Of a stretch of DNA of 64,000 nucleotides, positions 34,162 to 43,450 are shown piece after piece. Each line of letters begins with the position of its first letter. Within the stretch, counting starts at the first letter, position 1. The translations under genes and the position numbers were made by a program. A model generated the notes under the pieces. It searched no databases. It saw only the letters and a program-made list of their open reading frames with translations, and was not told the origin of the DNA. The DNA is from Pseudaeromonas sp041441555 (lineage in GTDB: Bacteria > Pseudomonadota > Gammaproteobacteria > Enterobacterales > Aeromonadaceae), in assembly GCA_041441555.1 (NCBI GenBank), contig JASDSW010000007.1, forward strand, positions 1 through 64,000, in the 5' to 3' direction.

Positions 34162-35874
34162 ATGCTGACCGATGATCGCACTCTGCACGGGCCCGACTCT
34201 GAACGTCAGGCCTTCTGGTTACTCTTGTTGCTGGGAATCATAGTGCTCGGCGCCGGCATGGGGCTCCGAGACCCCTGGCCTGCCGACGAACCCCGTTTTG
34301 CCTTGGTCGCCAAGCAGATGGTGGAGTCCGGGCAGTGGCTGTTCCCGTTCCGCGGCGGAGAGATCTACCCGGACAAACCCCCGATGTTCATGTGGGCCAT
34401 CGCCCTCTTCTACCAACTGACCGGGTCGATGCGCGTCGCCTTCCTGCTGCCGAACCTGCTGGCCGGGCTCGGCTGTCTGGCGCTGGTGTTCGATCTGGCG
34501 CGACGCCTGTGGGATCGGCAGACCGCCTTTCGGGCCGGCCTGTTGCTGCTGTTTACCGTACAGTTCACGGTGCAAGCCAAGCTGGCGCAGATCGATGCCC
34601 TCGTCACCTTCGCCATCACGCTGGGGTTCTATGGCTTCATGCGCTTCTTGCTCTGTGATGGGCAGTGGCGTTGGTATTACCTGGGCTGGTTTGCCGCAGG
34701 CTTAGGGATCATGACCAAGGGGGTCGGCATCCTGGCGGCCCTGGTGCTGATCCCCGCACTCTGGACTCACCGTCAGGAGATCCGTCGCGCCACCCGCAGC
34801 GCCTGGCTGAAAGCCTTGGCCGGCCCACTCTTCATGTTGCTGGCCATAGGGCTCTGGTTGATCCCCATGTTGTTGGCCGTAGCGGCGAGCCATGACGCCA
34901 CCTTCGAGGCCTATCGCAACAACATTCTGTTCCACCAGACGGTGACCCGTTACGCCAATGCCTGGCATCACCTCAAACCCGTCTGGTATTACCTGACCGA
35001 GGTGGTACCCGTGTTCTGGTTACCCCTCTCCCTGCTGCTGCCTTGGCTCATCTGGCTGAGTCACCAAGCCTTTCGGCAGGGGAAGCGGGAAGTGATCCTG
35101 CTGGTTGGTTATCTGCTGCTGATGCTTTGCTTCTTCTCGCTCTCTGCCGGCAAGCGAGGGGTCTATATCACCCCCGGCACTCCGGCGTTGGCGCTGCTGA
35201 CGGCCCCCTGGCTGCCGCTGTTGCTGGCTCGCCGCTGGCCTCGGCGTCTGCTGCAAGGATTCGGTTGGTTGCTCAGTGGCCTGTTCGTCGTCCTGGCCAT
35301 CGCCCTGCTCGTTAGTCCCAAGCTCGCCGCCAAGGCCGCCGAATTGGGCAGCAACCCCTGGCTGCTGGTACTCGCCATCGGCCTGAGCGGTCTGCTGGTC
35401 AACACCCTGCTGCGTCGAGCACCATTCACCGCCACCCTGGCCACCCTAACCGTCTTCTGGCTGTATTACAGCTTCTGGGCCTACCCTCTGCTCAACGACG
35501 TTCGCACGCCGCAGGGCATCATGCAGGAGGTCAGCACCAAGGTGCCGCGCCACGATGAACTGTTGATCGTCAAATTCCGCGAGCAGTTCCTGCTGTTTGC
35601 CGACCGACCGCTGCAGCATTGGGCCTATCAGGCCGAGAATCAGGCCCAGATCCAGGCGAGTGCCCAGTGGATACAAGAAGCACCCAACCGCTGGCTATTG
35701 GCACCGACCCGCCTGCTCGACGCCTGCTTCGACAAGGCCAAGGGAGTGCCTCTGGGCCTGCGTCACGGCGATATCTGGACCCTCTACCGCGCCGATGCTC
35801 TGCGCCCAAGCTGTCAGCAGGCCAAGGGGGATCTGACGCTCTATCGCTACGACCCACAGCATGGCTACCAGTAA
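34162..35874 (+). CDS. GT83 (ArnT/Rgt-like) lipid-linked sugar transferase
   Basis: This is a 570-residue GT-C enzyme with about 11-13 membrane helices and a soluble C-terminal periplasmic domain. The first periplasmic loop carries DPWPADEPRFALVAKQM followed by YPDKPPMFMW, matching the acidic catalytic motif of ArnT. It would transfer the sugar from undecaprenyl phosphate to lipid A or LPS core. The start follows GAGGAG. Substrate cannot be told from the protein; the neighbouring epimerase makes galacturonate more likely than aminoarabinose, since no arnA/arnB is present. Confidence 0.85.
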   Translation: MLTDDRTLHGPDSERQAFWLLLLLGIIVLGAGMGLRDPWPADEPRFALVAKQMVESGQWLFPFRGGEIYPDKPPMFMWAIALFYQLTGSMRVAFLLPNLLAGLGCLALVFDLARRLWDRQTAFRAGLLLLFTVQFTVQAKLAQIDALVTFAITLGFYGFMRFLLCDGQWRWYYLGWFAAGLGIMTKGVGILAALVLIPALWTHRQEIRRATRSAWLKALAGPLFMLLAIGLWLIPMLLAVAASHDATFEAYRNNILFHQTVTRYANAWHHLKPVWYYLTEVVPVFWLPLSLLLPWLIWLSHQAFRQGKREVILLVGYLLLMLCFFSLSAGKRGVYITPGTPALALLTAPWLPLLLARRWPRRLLQGFGWLLSGLFVVLAIALLVSPKLAAKAAELGSNPWLLVLAIGLSGLLVNTLLRRAPFTATLATLTVFWLYYSFWAYPLLNDVRTPQGIMQEVSTKVPRHDELLIVKFREQFLLFADRPLQHWAYQAENQAQIQASAQWIQEAPNRWLLAPTRLLDACFDKAKGVPLGLRHGDIWTLYRADALRPSCQQAKGDLTLYRYDPQHGYQ

Positions 35875-35887
35875 ACGGGAGGTGAAG

Positions 35888-36931
35888 ATGAAGATATTGA
35901 TCACCGGGGTCGCCGGATTTATCGGATTTCATGTCGCCGAGCGCCTGCTGGCTCAGGGTCATGTTGTGGTCGGTCTCGACAACCTGAACGACTACTACGA
36001 GGTGAGCCTCAAGTTGGCGCGTCTGGCCCGCATCGAGTCTCGACCCAATTTCCGCTTCATCCGGTTGGATCTGGCCGATCGGGCCGCCATGGCCGAGCTG
36101 TTCGCCCGTGAGAAGTTCGAGCGAGTCATTCACCTCGGAGCCCAGGCCGGGGTGCGCTACTCCATCGACAACCCGCACGCCTACGCCGATGCCAATCTGG
36201 TGGGCCATCTCAATGTGCTCGAGGGGTGCCGACAGAATGGCGTCGGCCATCTGCTGTACGCCTCATCGAGCTCGGTCTATGGCCTCAATCGCAAGACGCC
36301 ATTCTCCACCAGCGATAGCGTCGACCATCCGGTCTCCCTGTATGCGGCCACCAAGAAGGCCAACGAGTTGATGAGCCACAGCTACGCCCATCTCTACGAT
36401 CTGCCGACGACCGGCTTGCGCTTCTTCACCGTCTACGGCCCCTGGGGTCGTCCGGACATGGCGCTGTTCAAGTTCACCCAGGCGATCCTCGCAGGCCACC
36501 CCATCGACGTCTACAACCAGGGGGACATGCGCCGCGACTTCACCTATATCGACGATATCGCCGAGGCGGTGGTGCGACTGATGACGGTGATCCCGACGCG
36601 AAATCCTGACTGGACGGTGGAGAGCGGCAGCCCGGCCGAGAGCAGCGCCCCCTACCGGGTCTACAACATCGGTAACAGCCAGCCGGTGCAGTTGACCGAG
36701 TTCATCCACGAGCTGGAGCTCGCCCTGGGGGTGTCGGCCAAGATGAATCTGTTACCCATGCAACCCGGCGATGTGCTGGAGACCAGTGCCGATACCTCGG
36801 CCCTGGCGGCGGCGATTGGTTTTAAACCCCACACCCCACTGGCTGACGGCCTGGCCCGCTTCGTCGGCTGGTATCGTGACTACTATCGGCACGAACACTC
36901 GCAACCGACAGCCCCATCCTTGATGAGCTGA
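35888..36931 (+). CDS. NAD-dependent epimerase, probable UDP-glucuronate 4-epimerase
   Basis: This is a 347-residue extended SDR enzyme. It shows the NAD motif ITGVAGFIGFHVAERL, SSSSVYGLN, the catalytic Y-x3-K in SLYAATKKANELM, and FFTVYGPWGRPDMALFKF, which is typical of UDP-glucuronate 4-epimerases. It would make UDP-galacturonate. The start MKILITGV follows GGGAGGTG. The gene lies 13 bp after the GT83 gene, so it probably supplies the sugar for the operon. No UDP-glucose dehydrogenase is in the window. Confidence 0.85.
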   Translation: MKILITGVAGFIGFHVAERLLAQGHVVVGLDNLNDYYEVSLKLARLARIESRPNFRFIRLDLADRAAMAELFAREKFERVIHLGAQAGVRYSIDNPHAYADANLVGHLNVLEGCRQNGVGHLLYASSSSVYGLNRKTPFSTSDSVDHPVSLYAATKKANELMSHSYAHLYDLPTTGLRFFTVYGPWGRPDMALFKFTQAILAGHPIDVYNQGDMRRDFTYIDDIAEAVVRLMTVIPTRNPDWTVESGSPAESSAPYRVYNIGNSQPVQLTEFIHELELALGVSAKMNLLPMQPGDVLETSADTSALAAAIGFKPHTPLADGLARFVGWYRDYYRHEHSQPTAPSLMS

Positions 36932-36982
36932 CCAGGCGTCAGCCGGAGAGCGCGGCCGTCAACCCGGCGGCGCCTCCCCGAA

Positions 36983-38356
36983 CTAGTGCGGAATCGGCTC
37001 GGGCTGTACCGCCTGCTGTACCAGCACCTTCTTCTCCCAGCGACGACTCTTCCAGCGCCAGTACATCGAGAGGCCGCGAGTCCACTCATCCGCCGCAAAC
37101 GCCAGCCAGATGCCGACCAGCCCCCAGCCCAGGTGCAGACCGAGGAACCAGGCCAGCGGTATGGCGATCCCCCACATGGAAATCAGCCCCATCAGCAGCG
37201 GGAAGCGGGCATCGCCGGTGGCCCGCAACGAGTTGATCACCACGATGTTGAAGGTCCGACCCGGCTCCAGCAGCAGGCTGACAAAGAACAGCTGGGTTGC
37301 CATCGCCACTATGTCGGCATCCTCGGTGAACAGCGTCATCAGGTAGTGGCCACCACCGAACGCCATCGGGATCACCACCACGGCGGTCACCAGCAGCCCC
37401 AGCTTGAGACTGCGCAGCAGCTGGCGATAGGCCTGCTCGAACTTGCCAGCCCCCACCATGTGACCGATCAGGATCTCGGTGCCAAGCCCGATGGAGAGAC
37501 CGAACAACAGGATAAACAGACAGATCTGGAAGAAGAAGGATTGGGTCGCCAGCGCCTTATCCCCCATCAGAGCCACAAAGGAGGTCACCACCATGAACTG
37601 CAACATCCAGGAGAGGTTTTCGCCCGCCGCGGGCAGACCGATATGCATGATCTTGCCCAGCACCTCGCGCTGCCACTGGAACAGCTGACGGAAGATCAGA
37701 CGGATGCCGGTCCGCTTCTGCAGCAGGTAGATCAGCAGCGCCAGGGCGACCAGACGGCCAACCACGGTACTCCAGGCCACCCCGGCCACCCCCATCTTGG
37801 GCAGACCGAAGTAGCCGAACAGCAGCAAGGCATTGCCGACAAAGGTGATCAGGTTGGCCACCAGGGTGACGTACATGGCTTCGCGGGTATGGCCGTGGGC
37901 ACGCAGGGCCGCCGCCATGCAGAGCGCGGCTGCCTCCGGCAGCAGACACAGGCCAATCACCGTCAGGTAGACGTGACCATCGCGCATCAGGTTTTCCGGC
38001 ATGTTCATCAGGTGCAACAGACCATCGGCCCCCAGGATCACCGTCAGCGAGGTCAGCAGCCCCACCAGCAGGTTGAAACCGATGGCGGTATGCACCACCC
38101 GCCGGGTCATCCGCCGGTCCCCCGCTCCCAGATACTGGGCGATCACCACGCTGGAGCCGATGCCGATGAAGTTGAACAGCGTGATGCACAGATCGAGGAT
38201 CTGGTTGCCCACGGCCAGCGCCGCGACGGACTGATAGGAGACCTGTCCCACCATGAAGGTATTGAGCGCCCCGGTCAGGAAGTGAAAGGCGATATCGATG
38301 AAGAGCGGCCAGGTCAGTTGAAACAACGAACTGGGTGAGGATTGGGGAGCGGCCAT
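36983..38356 (-). CDS. MATE-family multidrug/metabolite efflux protein
   Basis: This is a 457-residue integral membrane protein with 12 hydrophobic segments in two related halves, as in MATE exporters that use a Na+ or H+ gradient. The first helix reads FQLTWPLFIDIAFHFLTGAL and the second half begins IGLPAAGENLSWMLQF. The start MAAPQSSPS follows CAGGTAG. It converges with the epimerase gene and lies downstream of exbD with a 149-bp gap. Substrate is unknown. Confidence 0.87.
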   Translation of the reverse strand: MAAPQSSPSSLFQLTWPLFIDIAFHFLTGALNTFMVGQVSYQSVAALAVGNQILDLCITLFNFIGIGSSVVIAQYLGAGDRRMTRRVVHTAIGFNLLVGLLTSLTVILGADGLLHLMNMPENLMRDGHVYLTVIGLCLLPEAAALCMAAALRAHGHTREAMYVTLVANLITFVGNALLLFGYFGLPKMGVAGVAWSTVVGRLVALALLIYLLQKRTGIRLIFRQLFQWQREVLGKIMHIGLPAAGENLSWMLQFMVVTSFVALMGDKALATQSFFFQICLFILLFGLSIGLGTEILIGHMVGAGKFEQAYRQLLRSLKLGLLVTAVVVIPMAFGGGHYLMTLFTEDADIVAMATQLFFVSLLLEPGRTFNIVVINSLRATGDARFPLLMGLISMWGIAIPLAWFLGLHLGWGLVGIWLAFAADEWTRGLSMYWRWKSRRWEKKVLVQQAVQPEPIPH

Positions 38357-38505
38357 CGGATCTACCTGAGACAGAAGAGAAGAAGAGGAGAAACAGCGGG
38401 GATTAAACGCCAGAGTGCGGGGCAATGCAATCGGATCCCGGGTTGGAGTCCGGGGGTTGAAGAGGGCACCCCTTCAACCCGACCGCGCCGACTCGCGGCG
38501 GCCGC

Positions 38506-38928
38506 TCAGGGCGCGGACTCCGGCTGACTGACAAACGCCAGCTTGTGTAGCCCCTGTTGCGAGGCCAGGGCCAGTACGCCGGCAACCCGGCCGTAATCAA
38601 CCCGGTGATCGCCCCTCAACTGCAACTCGGGCAGCGGCGCCTTGTTCGCCGCCTCGGCCATCAGCCCCTCGAGTTCGGCATCGCTCGCCGGCTCGCCATT
38701 CCAGTGCACAGTCCCATCGGCGGTGATCGAGACCGAGATGTCGGCCGGTTTCGGCTCGTTGAGCTGACTGCTGGCCTCCGGAAGATCCAGCTTGACCGCA
38801 TCGGTCAGCAGGGGGGCGGTGATCATGAAGACGATGAGCAGCACCAGCATGACATCGATCATCGGGATCATGTTGATGTCCGCCATCGGCTGATCATCCC
38901 CCTCGTCGGATAAGCGACCAAACGCCAT
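38506..38928 (-). CDS. exbD: ExbD proton-channel subunit
   Basis: This 140-residue protein has one N-terminal membrane helix with the conserved Asp (MIPMIDVMLVLLIVFMITAP, Asp near residue 25) and a periplasmic domain. With ExbB it uses the proton gradient to power TonB. The start codon shares one base with the exbB stop. It is the last gene of the siderophore operon; a 9-bp hairpin (GGGTTGAAG/CTTCAACCC, 38454-38480) follows. Confidence 0.92.
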   Translation of the reverse strand: MAFGRLSDEGDDQPMADINMIPMIDVMLVLLIVFMITAPLLTDAVKLDLPEASSQLNEPKPADISVSITADGTVHWNGEPASDAELEGLMAEAANKAPLPELQLRGDHRVDYGRVAGVLALASQQGLHKLAFVSQPESAP

Positions 38929-39677
38929 CAGGCCACCTCCGGCGCCGAGGCCATCTGGGCTCCGGTTGTTTCACCCGCCCGCACGGCGGAGCCCGTGGTC
39001 AGCAGAGCAAACAGATCATGAGCAAAACCGTCCAGAGCAGCCAACTTCAGGCGGTTGAGGCGCACAAACAGGTTGTAGATGAGCACCGCCGGCAAGGCGA
39101 CCGCCAGACCGAAGCCGGTCATGATCAGTGCCTCGCCCACCGGCCCTGCCACCTTGTCCAGGCTGCTCTGGCCCGTCGCGCCGATGGCCAGCAGGGCATG
39201 ATAGATGCCCCAGACGGTACCAAACAGGCCGACAAAGGGAGCAGCCGAACCCACCGAAGCCAGGAAGGTCAAGCCAGCCTCCAGGCGCAGGCGTTCGCGG
39301 CTGATCGCCTGGCGCAACGCCCGCAGCAGAAACTCGTCTGCCGACCCCAGGATCAGCAAGCCGAGTTCCCCGTCGCGGCGCCCCAGCTGGGCCCGGGCAC
39401 CGAAAGCCGCTGCCGCCAGGCGGCCATAGGCCTCCCGCGGCGGATGCTGCAGCAACTGCTGTTCAAGCTGCGGCAGGTGACGACTCTGCCAGAAGCGCCG
39501 CAGGAATTGATGCCCCAGCCGCCGTTCCCGCCAGCCGGTCCAGCTCTTCAACAGCAGGTAGTAGCAACTGCCCACTGACATCAGCACCAGCAGCACCAAG
39601 GGCAGCAGACCAATGCCACTGCTCTGACTCAGCAGATGGGCCACGCCCATGGCCCCCGGCTCCATCGCATCACTCAT
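38928..39677 (-). CDS. exbB: ExbB/TolQ-family proton-channel subunit
   Basis: This is a 249-residue protein with three membrane helices: one near residue 20-40 and a pair in the conserved C-terminal half, including GSAAPFVGLFGTVWGIYHAL and the TGFGLAVALPAVLIYN helix. It forms the channel with ExbD that energises TonB. The start follows AGGAGAAAATC and overlaps the tonB stop as ATGA. The gene belongs to the operon and is probably dedicated to its receptor. Confidence 0.9.
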   Translation of the reverse strand: MSDAMEPGAMGVAHLLSQSSGIGLLPLVLLVLMSVGSCYYLLLKSWTGWRERRLGHQFLRRFWQSRHLPQLEQQLLQHPPREAYGRLAAAAFGARAQLGRRDGELGLLILGSADEFLLRALRQAISRERLRLEAGLTFLASVGSAAPFVGLFGTVWGIYHALLAIGATGQSSLDKVAGPVGEALIMTGFGLAVALPAVLIYNLFVRLNRLKLAALDGFAHDLFALLTTGSAVRAGETTGAQMASAPEVA

Positions 39678-40513
39678 GATTTTCTCCTCAATTGAAAGAG
39701 CACCGGGACTCGTACCCAGGCCTGAACCTTTTCCTGGCCGCGCTGCGCCGGAATAAAGCGCCACTTGGCCACCATTTTTCGCGCCGCCTCATCCAGACGG
39801 CGGTGACCACTGCTGGCCAATAACTCGACCTGCAAGGCCTCTCCCGCCGGCGAGACCAACACCCGTAACATCACCTCGCCCTGTTCGCCAAACCGGCGGG
39901 ATAGGGGCGGATAACTGGGCGCCGGATTGCGCAGGGACGCCGACTGATACTGAGGCTCCCGCAGCGGTGGTACCGCGGGCGTCGGCACCGGCTGCGCCGA
40001 CGTCGGCGCGGCGGTGGGCATCAGGCTCGCCGTCTGGGGTGGCTCAACCGGCACGGGACGCGGCCGGTTGACCGGTTTTGGGTGCGGGTGGGCCTTCACC
40101 TTCGGTTTGGCCGCCACCGGGCGCGGCTTGGCCGCTTGCTGAACGACCGGCGGCTTGACAACCGGCGGAGGTGGCGGTTGGCGGACAGCCGCTGGCGGCA
40201 CCGGAGTTGCTGTTGGGGTCTGTGCCGGCGGCTCCGCCAGCCAACGCACCGAAACCACCTCGGGCTGCGGCCGTTGTAGCGGTGCCGGTGTCGGTTGCCA
40301 CAACCCCCAGGCCAGCAGCAGGTGCAGCAACACCACTCCCCCCCCGCAGAGCAAGCGGGTCGGCCAGGAGGCCCAGGAGCCGGAATCCATCGTCACCGAC
40401 CAGCGCTCGCTCACCCGAATCGCATCCGCCCGGCCCACGGGACTCCCCACCACCTCAGCGACAGGAAGAAGCTCCGCTGGCCCCTCGACGCTTGTCCTCA
40501 CCCAACCGTTCAT
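39674..40513 (-). CDS. tonB: TonB energy-transducing protein
   Basis: TonB couples ExbB/ExbD to outer-membrane receptors. The 279-residue protein has a single membrane helix (LLCGGGVVLLHLLLAWGLW, about 54-72), a long Pro/Lys/Val-rich linker, and a C-terminal TonB domain with YPPLSRRFGEQGEVMLRVLV. The start at MNGWVRTSV is preferred because GGAG lies about 10 bp upstream, but it leaves an unusually long cytoplasmic tail of about 50 residues; MDSGSWASW at 40390 would be more typical. Confidence 0.87.
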   Translation of the reverse strand: MNGWVRTSVEGPAELLPVAEVVGSPVGRADAIRVSERWSVTMDSGSWASWPTRLLCGGGVVLLHLLLAWGLWQPTPAPLQRPQPEVVSVRWLAEPPAQTPTATPVPPAAVRQPPPPPVVKPPVVQQAAKPRPVAAKPKVKAHPHPKPVNRPRPVPVEPPQTASLMPTAAPTSAQPVPTPAVPPLREPQYQSASLRNPAPSYPPLSRRFGEQGEVMLRVLVSPAGEALQVELLASSGHRRLDEAARKMVAKWRFIPAQRGQEKVQAWVRVPVLFQLRRKS

Positions 40514-40532
40514 CTTGGTTTCTCCATGACCA

Positions 40533-42551
40533 TCAGCCCCGTCGCCACAGGCTACAGAGGAAGTAACCGCCACCGAGCAGCGAGGCCATCAGACCGGCCG
40601 GGATCTGATCGGGGAACAGCCACTGGCGGCCGGCCCAATCGGCTAGCAACATCACGCTCATCCCGCAACCCATGGCCCCCAACAGTTGCTCCCTGGCACG
40701 AAACAGCCCGAGGTGACGCGCCAGGTGTGGCGCCAGCAGGCCGACGAAGCTGACCGGCCCCACCAACAGGGTCGCGGCGGCCGTCAAGAGCGCGGCCAGC
40801 AGCAGGATCAGCAGCCGGCTGCGCGCCGGATCGACGCCAAAGCTGCGGGCGGTCACCGCCCCCAACGGCACCAACTCCAACCAACGCAGCAGAGGCCAAC
40901 TCAGTGCCAGCAGGCCACCCAGCAACAGCAGCAGACTCCAGGCCATCGGCGGCGTGACATAGTAGGTCGAGCCCGACATCCAGCTCAGCAGCTGCATGCC
41001 GCGGGGGTTACCGGAGCCCAGCACCAGGCTCTGACTGGCCGCAAACAGCGCGGTCACCGTCATGCCACACAGCAGCAGGCGCAGCGGAGCAAACTGGCTG
41101 CGGCGACTCCACAGCAACAGGAAAAACAACAGCAGCAGGGCGCTGAGGGTGCCCACCAGCAGCTGCAACGGCCGACTGGCTTGCGGCGCCAGCAGCCCCA
41201 GCAGGATCAACCCCAGACCACAACTGCTGCTGATACCCAGCACCTCGGGGCTGGCCAGCGGGTTGCCGGTCAGCCGCTGGATCAAGACTCCCGCCAGGGC
41301 CAGCATGCCGCCCGCCGCCAGGGCCGCCAGCACCCGGGGCAACCGCCATTGGCTCAGCAGCGACCAGTCCCCGTGAGCCCACCAGCTCCAGCCGCTGGCA
41401 TCCCGCGCCAATCCGAGTCCGAGAGCCAGAGCCAGCAGGCAGAGGACGCCGATCGCCAGCAGCAAGCGGTTTGGCATGGGGTGGCGGCGCCCCATGGCCA
41501 TGCTCGGGCTCGGCGCCTCAGCCAGGCGCACCCGGCACACCAGGAAAAACAACAGCGGCGCCCCCAGCAGCGCCACCAGGCTGCCGGTGGCCCATTCGCC
41601 GGAGCCCGGCAGCAGGGTCACCACCAGATCGGTGATCAACAGCAACGCGCCACCCAGTATCGCGGCAACCAGCAGCCGGGAGACCAACCGACGGGCGCCC
41701 AGCAACCGGGCCAGCAGCGGGGCCGCCAGCGCCACGAAGCTGATCACCCCCACCTGGCTGACCAGGGTGGCACTCAGATAGATGGCCAAGAGCAGGGTCA
41801 GCAACCGCAACAGCCCGGGCGAGAGGCCGAAGCTGCGCGCCCCCTGGTCGCCCAACTCCAGCAGGCGCAGCGGCCGCGCCAGGGCCAACGCCAGTCCCAG
41901 CACCAGCAGCAGGCGAGGTGCCAGTTGCTCGACCGACTGCCAACCATCCTGCGCCAGGGAGCCCGCATTCAGGGCCAGCAGGCTGACCAGCGCCAAATCA
42001 TGATTCAACAGCAGCAGGGTGAGCAGCGAGCCAGTCAACAGGGTGACCAGCAGACCGGCCAGCAACAGCACCAGCGGTGATCCCTGCCGCCGGGCGGCCA
42101 GCACCAACACCAGCCCGGCCGCTGCCAGTCCTCCGCCAAAGGCCACCCATTCGCCGGCCACCGCCAGCCATACCGGGCGATACAACACCACCAGCGCCAT
42201 CGCCAGCAGGCCGCCACTTTGAATGCCCAGGGTCTCCGGGGCGGCCAATGGATTGCGCAACCCCTGTTGCAGCAGGACGCCAGCCACACCGAGGGAGGCT
42301 CCCACCAGCAGGGCCATGGTCAGTTGCGGCAACAGGGCAAAACGCCACAGCACCGCGGGCAGCTCCAGCTGCGCCAGCGGCAACGACAGAGCCTCCACCC
42401 ACTGCGCCACCGGCAAGGCGGCCGCCAGCCGACCACTGGCCAGCCAGAGCGCCAGCAGTGCCACCAATCCGGCCAGCCCGCAGGCTCGGGACTCGGCATC
42501 GCCGTCCGCATTCACGCCCGCCGGTGCCAGCCATTCAAGATATCGAGACAT
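40533..42551 (-). CDS. fhuB: Fused siderophore ABC permease (FhuB-type)
   Basis: This is a 672-residue inner-membrane permease made of two FecCD-type halves, each with about ten helices, joined in one chain as in E. coli FhuB. Each half has the coupling motif near its end: GDQGARSFGLSPG in the first and GAVTARSFGVDPA in the second. It should carry hydroxamate-type ferri-siderophores from FhuD into the cytoplasm, powered by FhuC. The start overlaps the fhuD stop by one base; 19 bp separate it from tonB. Confidence 0.9.
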   Translation of the reverse strand: MSRYLEWLAPAGVNADGDAESRACGLAGLVALLALWLASGRLAAALPVAQWVEALSLPLAQLELPAVLWRFALLPQLTMALLVGASLGVAGVLLQQGLRNPLAAPETLGIQSGGLLAMALVVLYRPVWLAVAGEWVAFGGGLAAAGLVLVLAARRQGSPLVLLLAGLLVTLLTGSLLTLLLLNHDLALVSLLALNAGSLAQDGWQSVEQLAPRLLLVLGLALALARPLRLLELGDQGARSFGLSPGLLRLLTLLLAIYLSATLVSQVGVISFVALAAPLLARLLGARRLVSRLLVAAILGGALLLITDLVVTLLPGSGEWATGSLVALLGAPLLFFLVCRVRLAEAPSPSMAMGRRHPMPNRLLLAIGVLCLLALALGLGLARDASGWSWWAHGDWSLLSQWRLPRVLAALAAGGMLALAGVLIQRLTGNPLASPEVLGISSSCGLGLILLGLLAPQASRPLQLLVGTLSALLLLFFLLLWSRRSQFAPLRLLLCGMTVTALFAASQSLVLGSGNPRGMQLLSWMSGSTYYVTPPMAWSLLLLLGGLLALSWPLLRWLELVPLGAVTARSFGVDPARSRLLILLLAALLTAAATLLVGPVSFVGLLAPHLARHLGLFRAREQLLGAMGCGMSVMLLADWAGRQWLFPDQIPAGLMASLLGGGYFLCSLWRRG

Positions 42552-43450
42552 CAAACAGACTCCCTGGGTGATTTCGGACCTCCGGGCCAGTGCGCCGCCA
42601 ACAATCGCGAGAAGGCGATGAGGCTCGGCAGGCCATTGCCCAGCCAAACCGGAGGCAACCCCACCAGACGCCCCTCGCGGACCGCCGGCAGACGCCGCCA
42701 GAGCTGGTTATCGTCCAGCGCCGCCACGCTGGGAAAGGGCAACGGCGCTATGTAGACCACGACCGCTTCCGGCTCCGCCATCAGGGCGGTCAGGGGCACG
42801 GTCGAAAAGCCCCACAGGTTGGTCTGCTGCCGCCAGGCCAACGTCACTCCAGCCGCGGCCAGCCCGCCGCCGAACAGGCTGTTGGCCCCCAGCACCCAGC
42901 CATGACGCCGATCGGCAAACCGCAGCAGATAGACAGGGCGCGGCTCGCCGTTCGCCCTGAGCTGCTCGCCAAGCCGCGTCAGCGCCTGTTCGGTCGCGCG
43001 CAGCAATCGCTCCCCCTGGGCCGGGCGCCCCAGCAGACGGGCGAGTTGGCGGGTCGCCACACGCGCCTGCTGGTAGCTGTCGGGCTGCTCCGGCGTATTG
43101 AAGGCGATGAGCTGTACCGGGGCGATGCGCTCCAGCAGTGGCACCGAGGCCTGTTGCATGGGTGAGAGGAGGATGAGATCCGGGCGCAACGCCCGGATCA
43201 GCTCCAGATTGGGCTCCATGCGCAGACCCACATCGACCACGCTCTCCGGCATCGGCATGTCACCGCTCCAGAGGCGATAGTCGGCCAACTGCGCCATGCC
43301 GACCGGCGTCACCCCCAGCGCCTGGGCGGTCTCGGCACAGGCCCAATCCAGCGCCACCACCCGCAGCGAAGCCGAGTGGACCACTGGCACCAGTAGCAGC
43401 CCCAGCAGCATCACGATGGTTGCAACAGAGTTCATTCGTCGCCCCATCAC
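42551..43450 (-). CDS. fhuD: Periplasmic siderophore-binding protein (FhuD-like)
   Basis: This is a 299-residue class III periplasmic binding protein with a Sec signal peptide ending VVHSAS near residue 26. The segments VVALDWACAETAQALGV near the mature N-terminus and ELIRALRPDLILLSPMQQ are typical of FhuD/BtuF proteins, with the long helix between lobes. The ATG at 43450 overlaps the fhuC stop; ATGs one and five codons downstream are alternatives. It delivers the ferri-siderophore to FhuB. Confidence 0.88.
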   Translation of the reverse strand: MMGRRMNSVATIVMLLGLLLVPVVHSASLRVVALDWACAETAQALGVTPVGMAQLADYRLWSGDMPMPESVVDVGLRMEPNLELIRALRPDLILLSPMQQASVPLLERIAPVQLIAFNTPEQPDSYQQARVATRQLARLLGRPAQGERLLRATEQALTRLGEQLRANGEPRPVYLLRFADRRHGWVLGANSLFGGGLAAAGVTLAWRQQTNLWGFSTVPLTALMAEPEAVVVYIAPLPFPSVAALDDNQLWRRLPAVREGRLVGLPPVWLGNGLPSLIAFSRLLAAHWPGGPKSPRESV

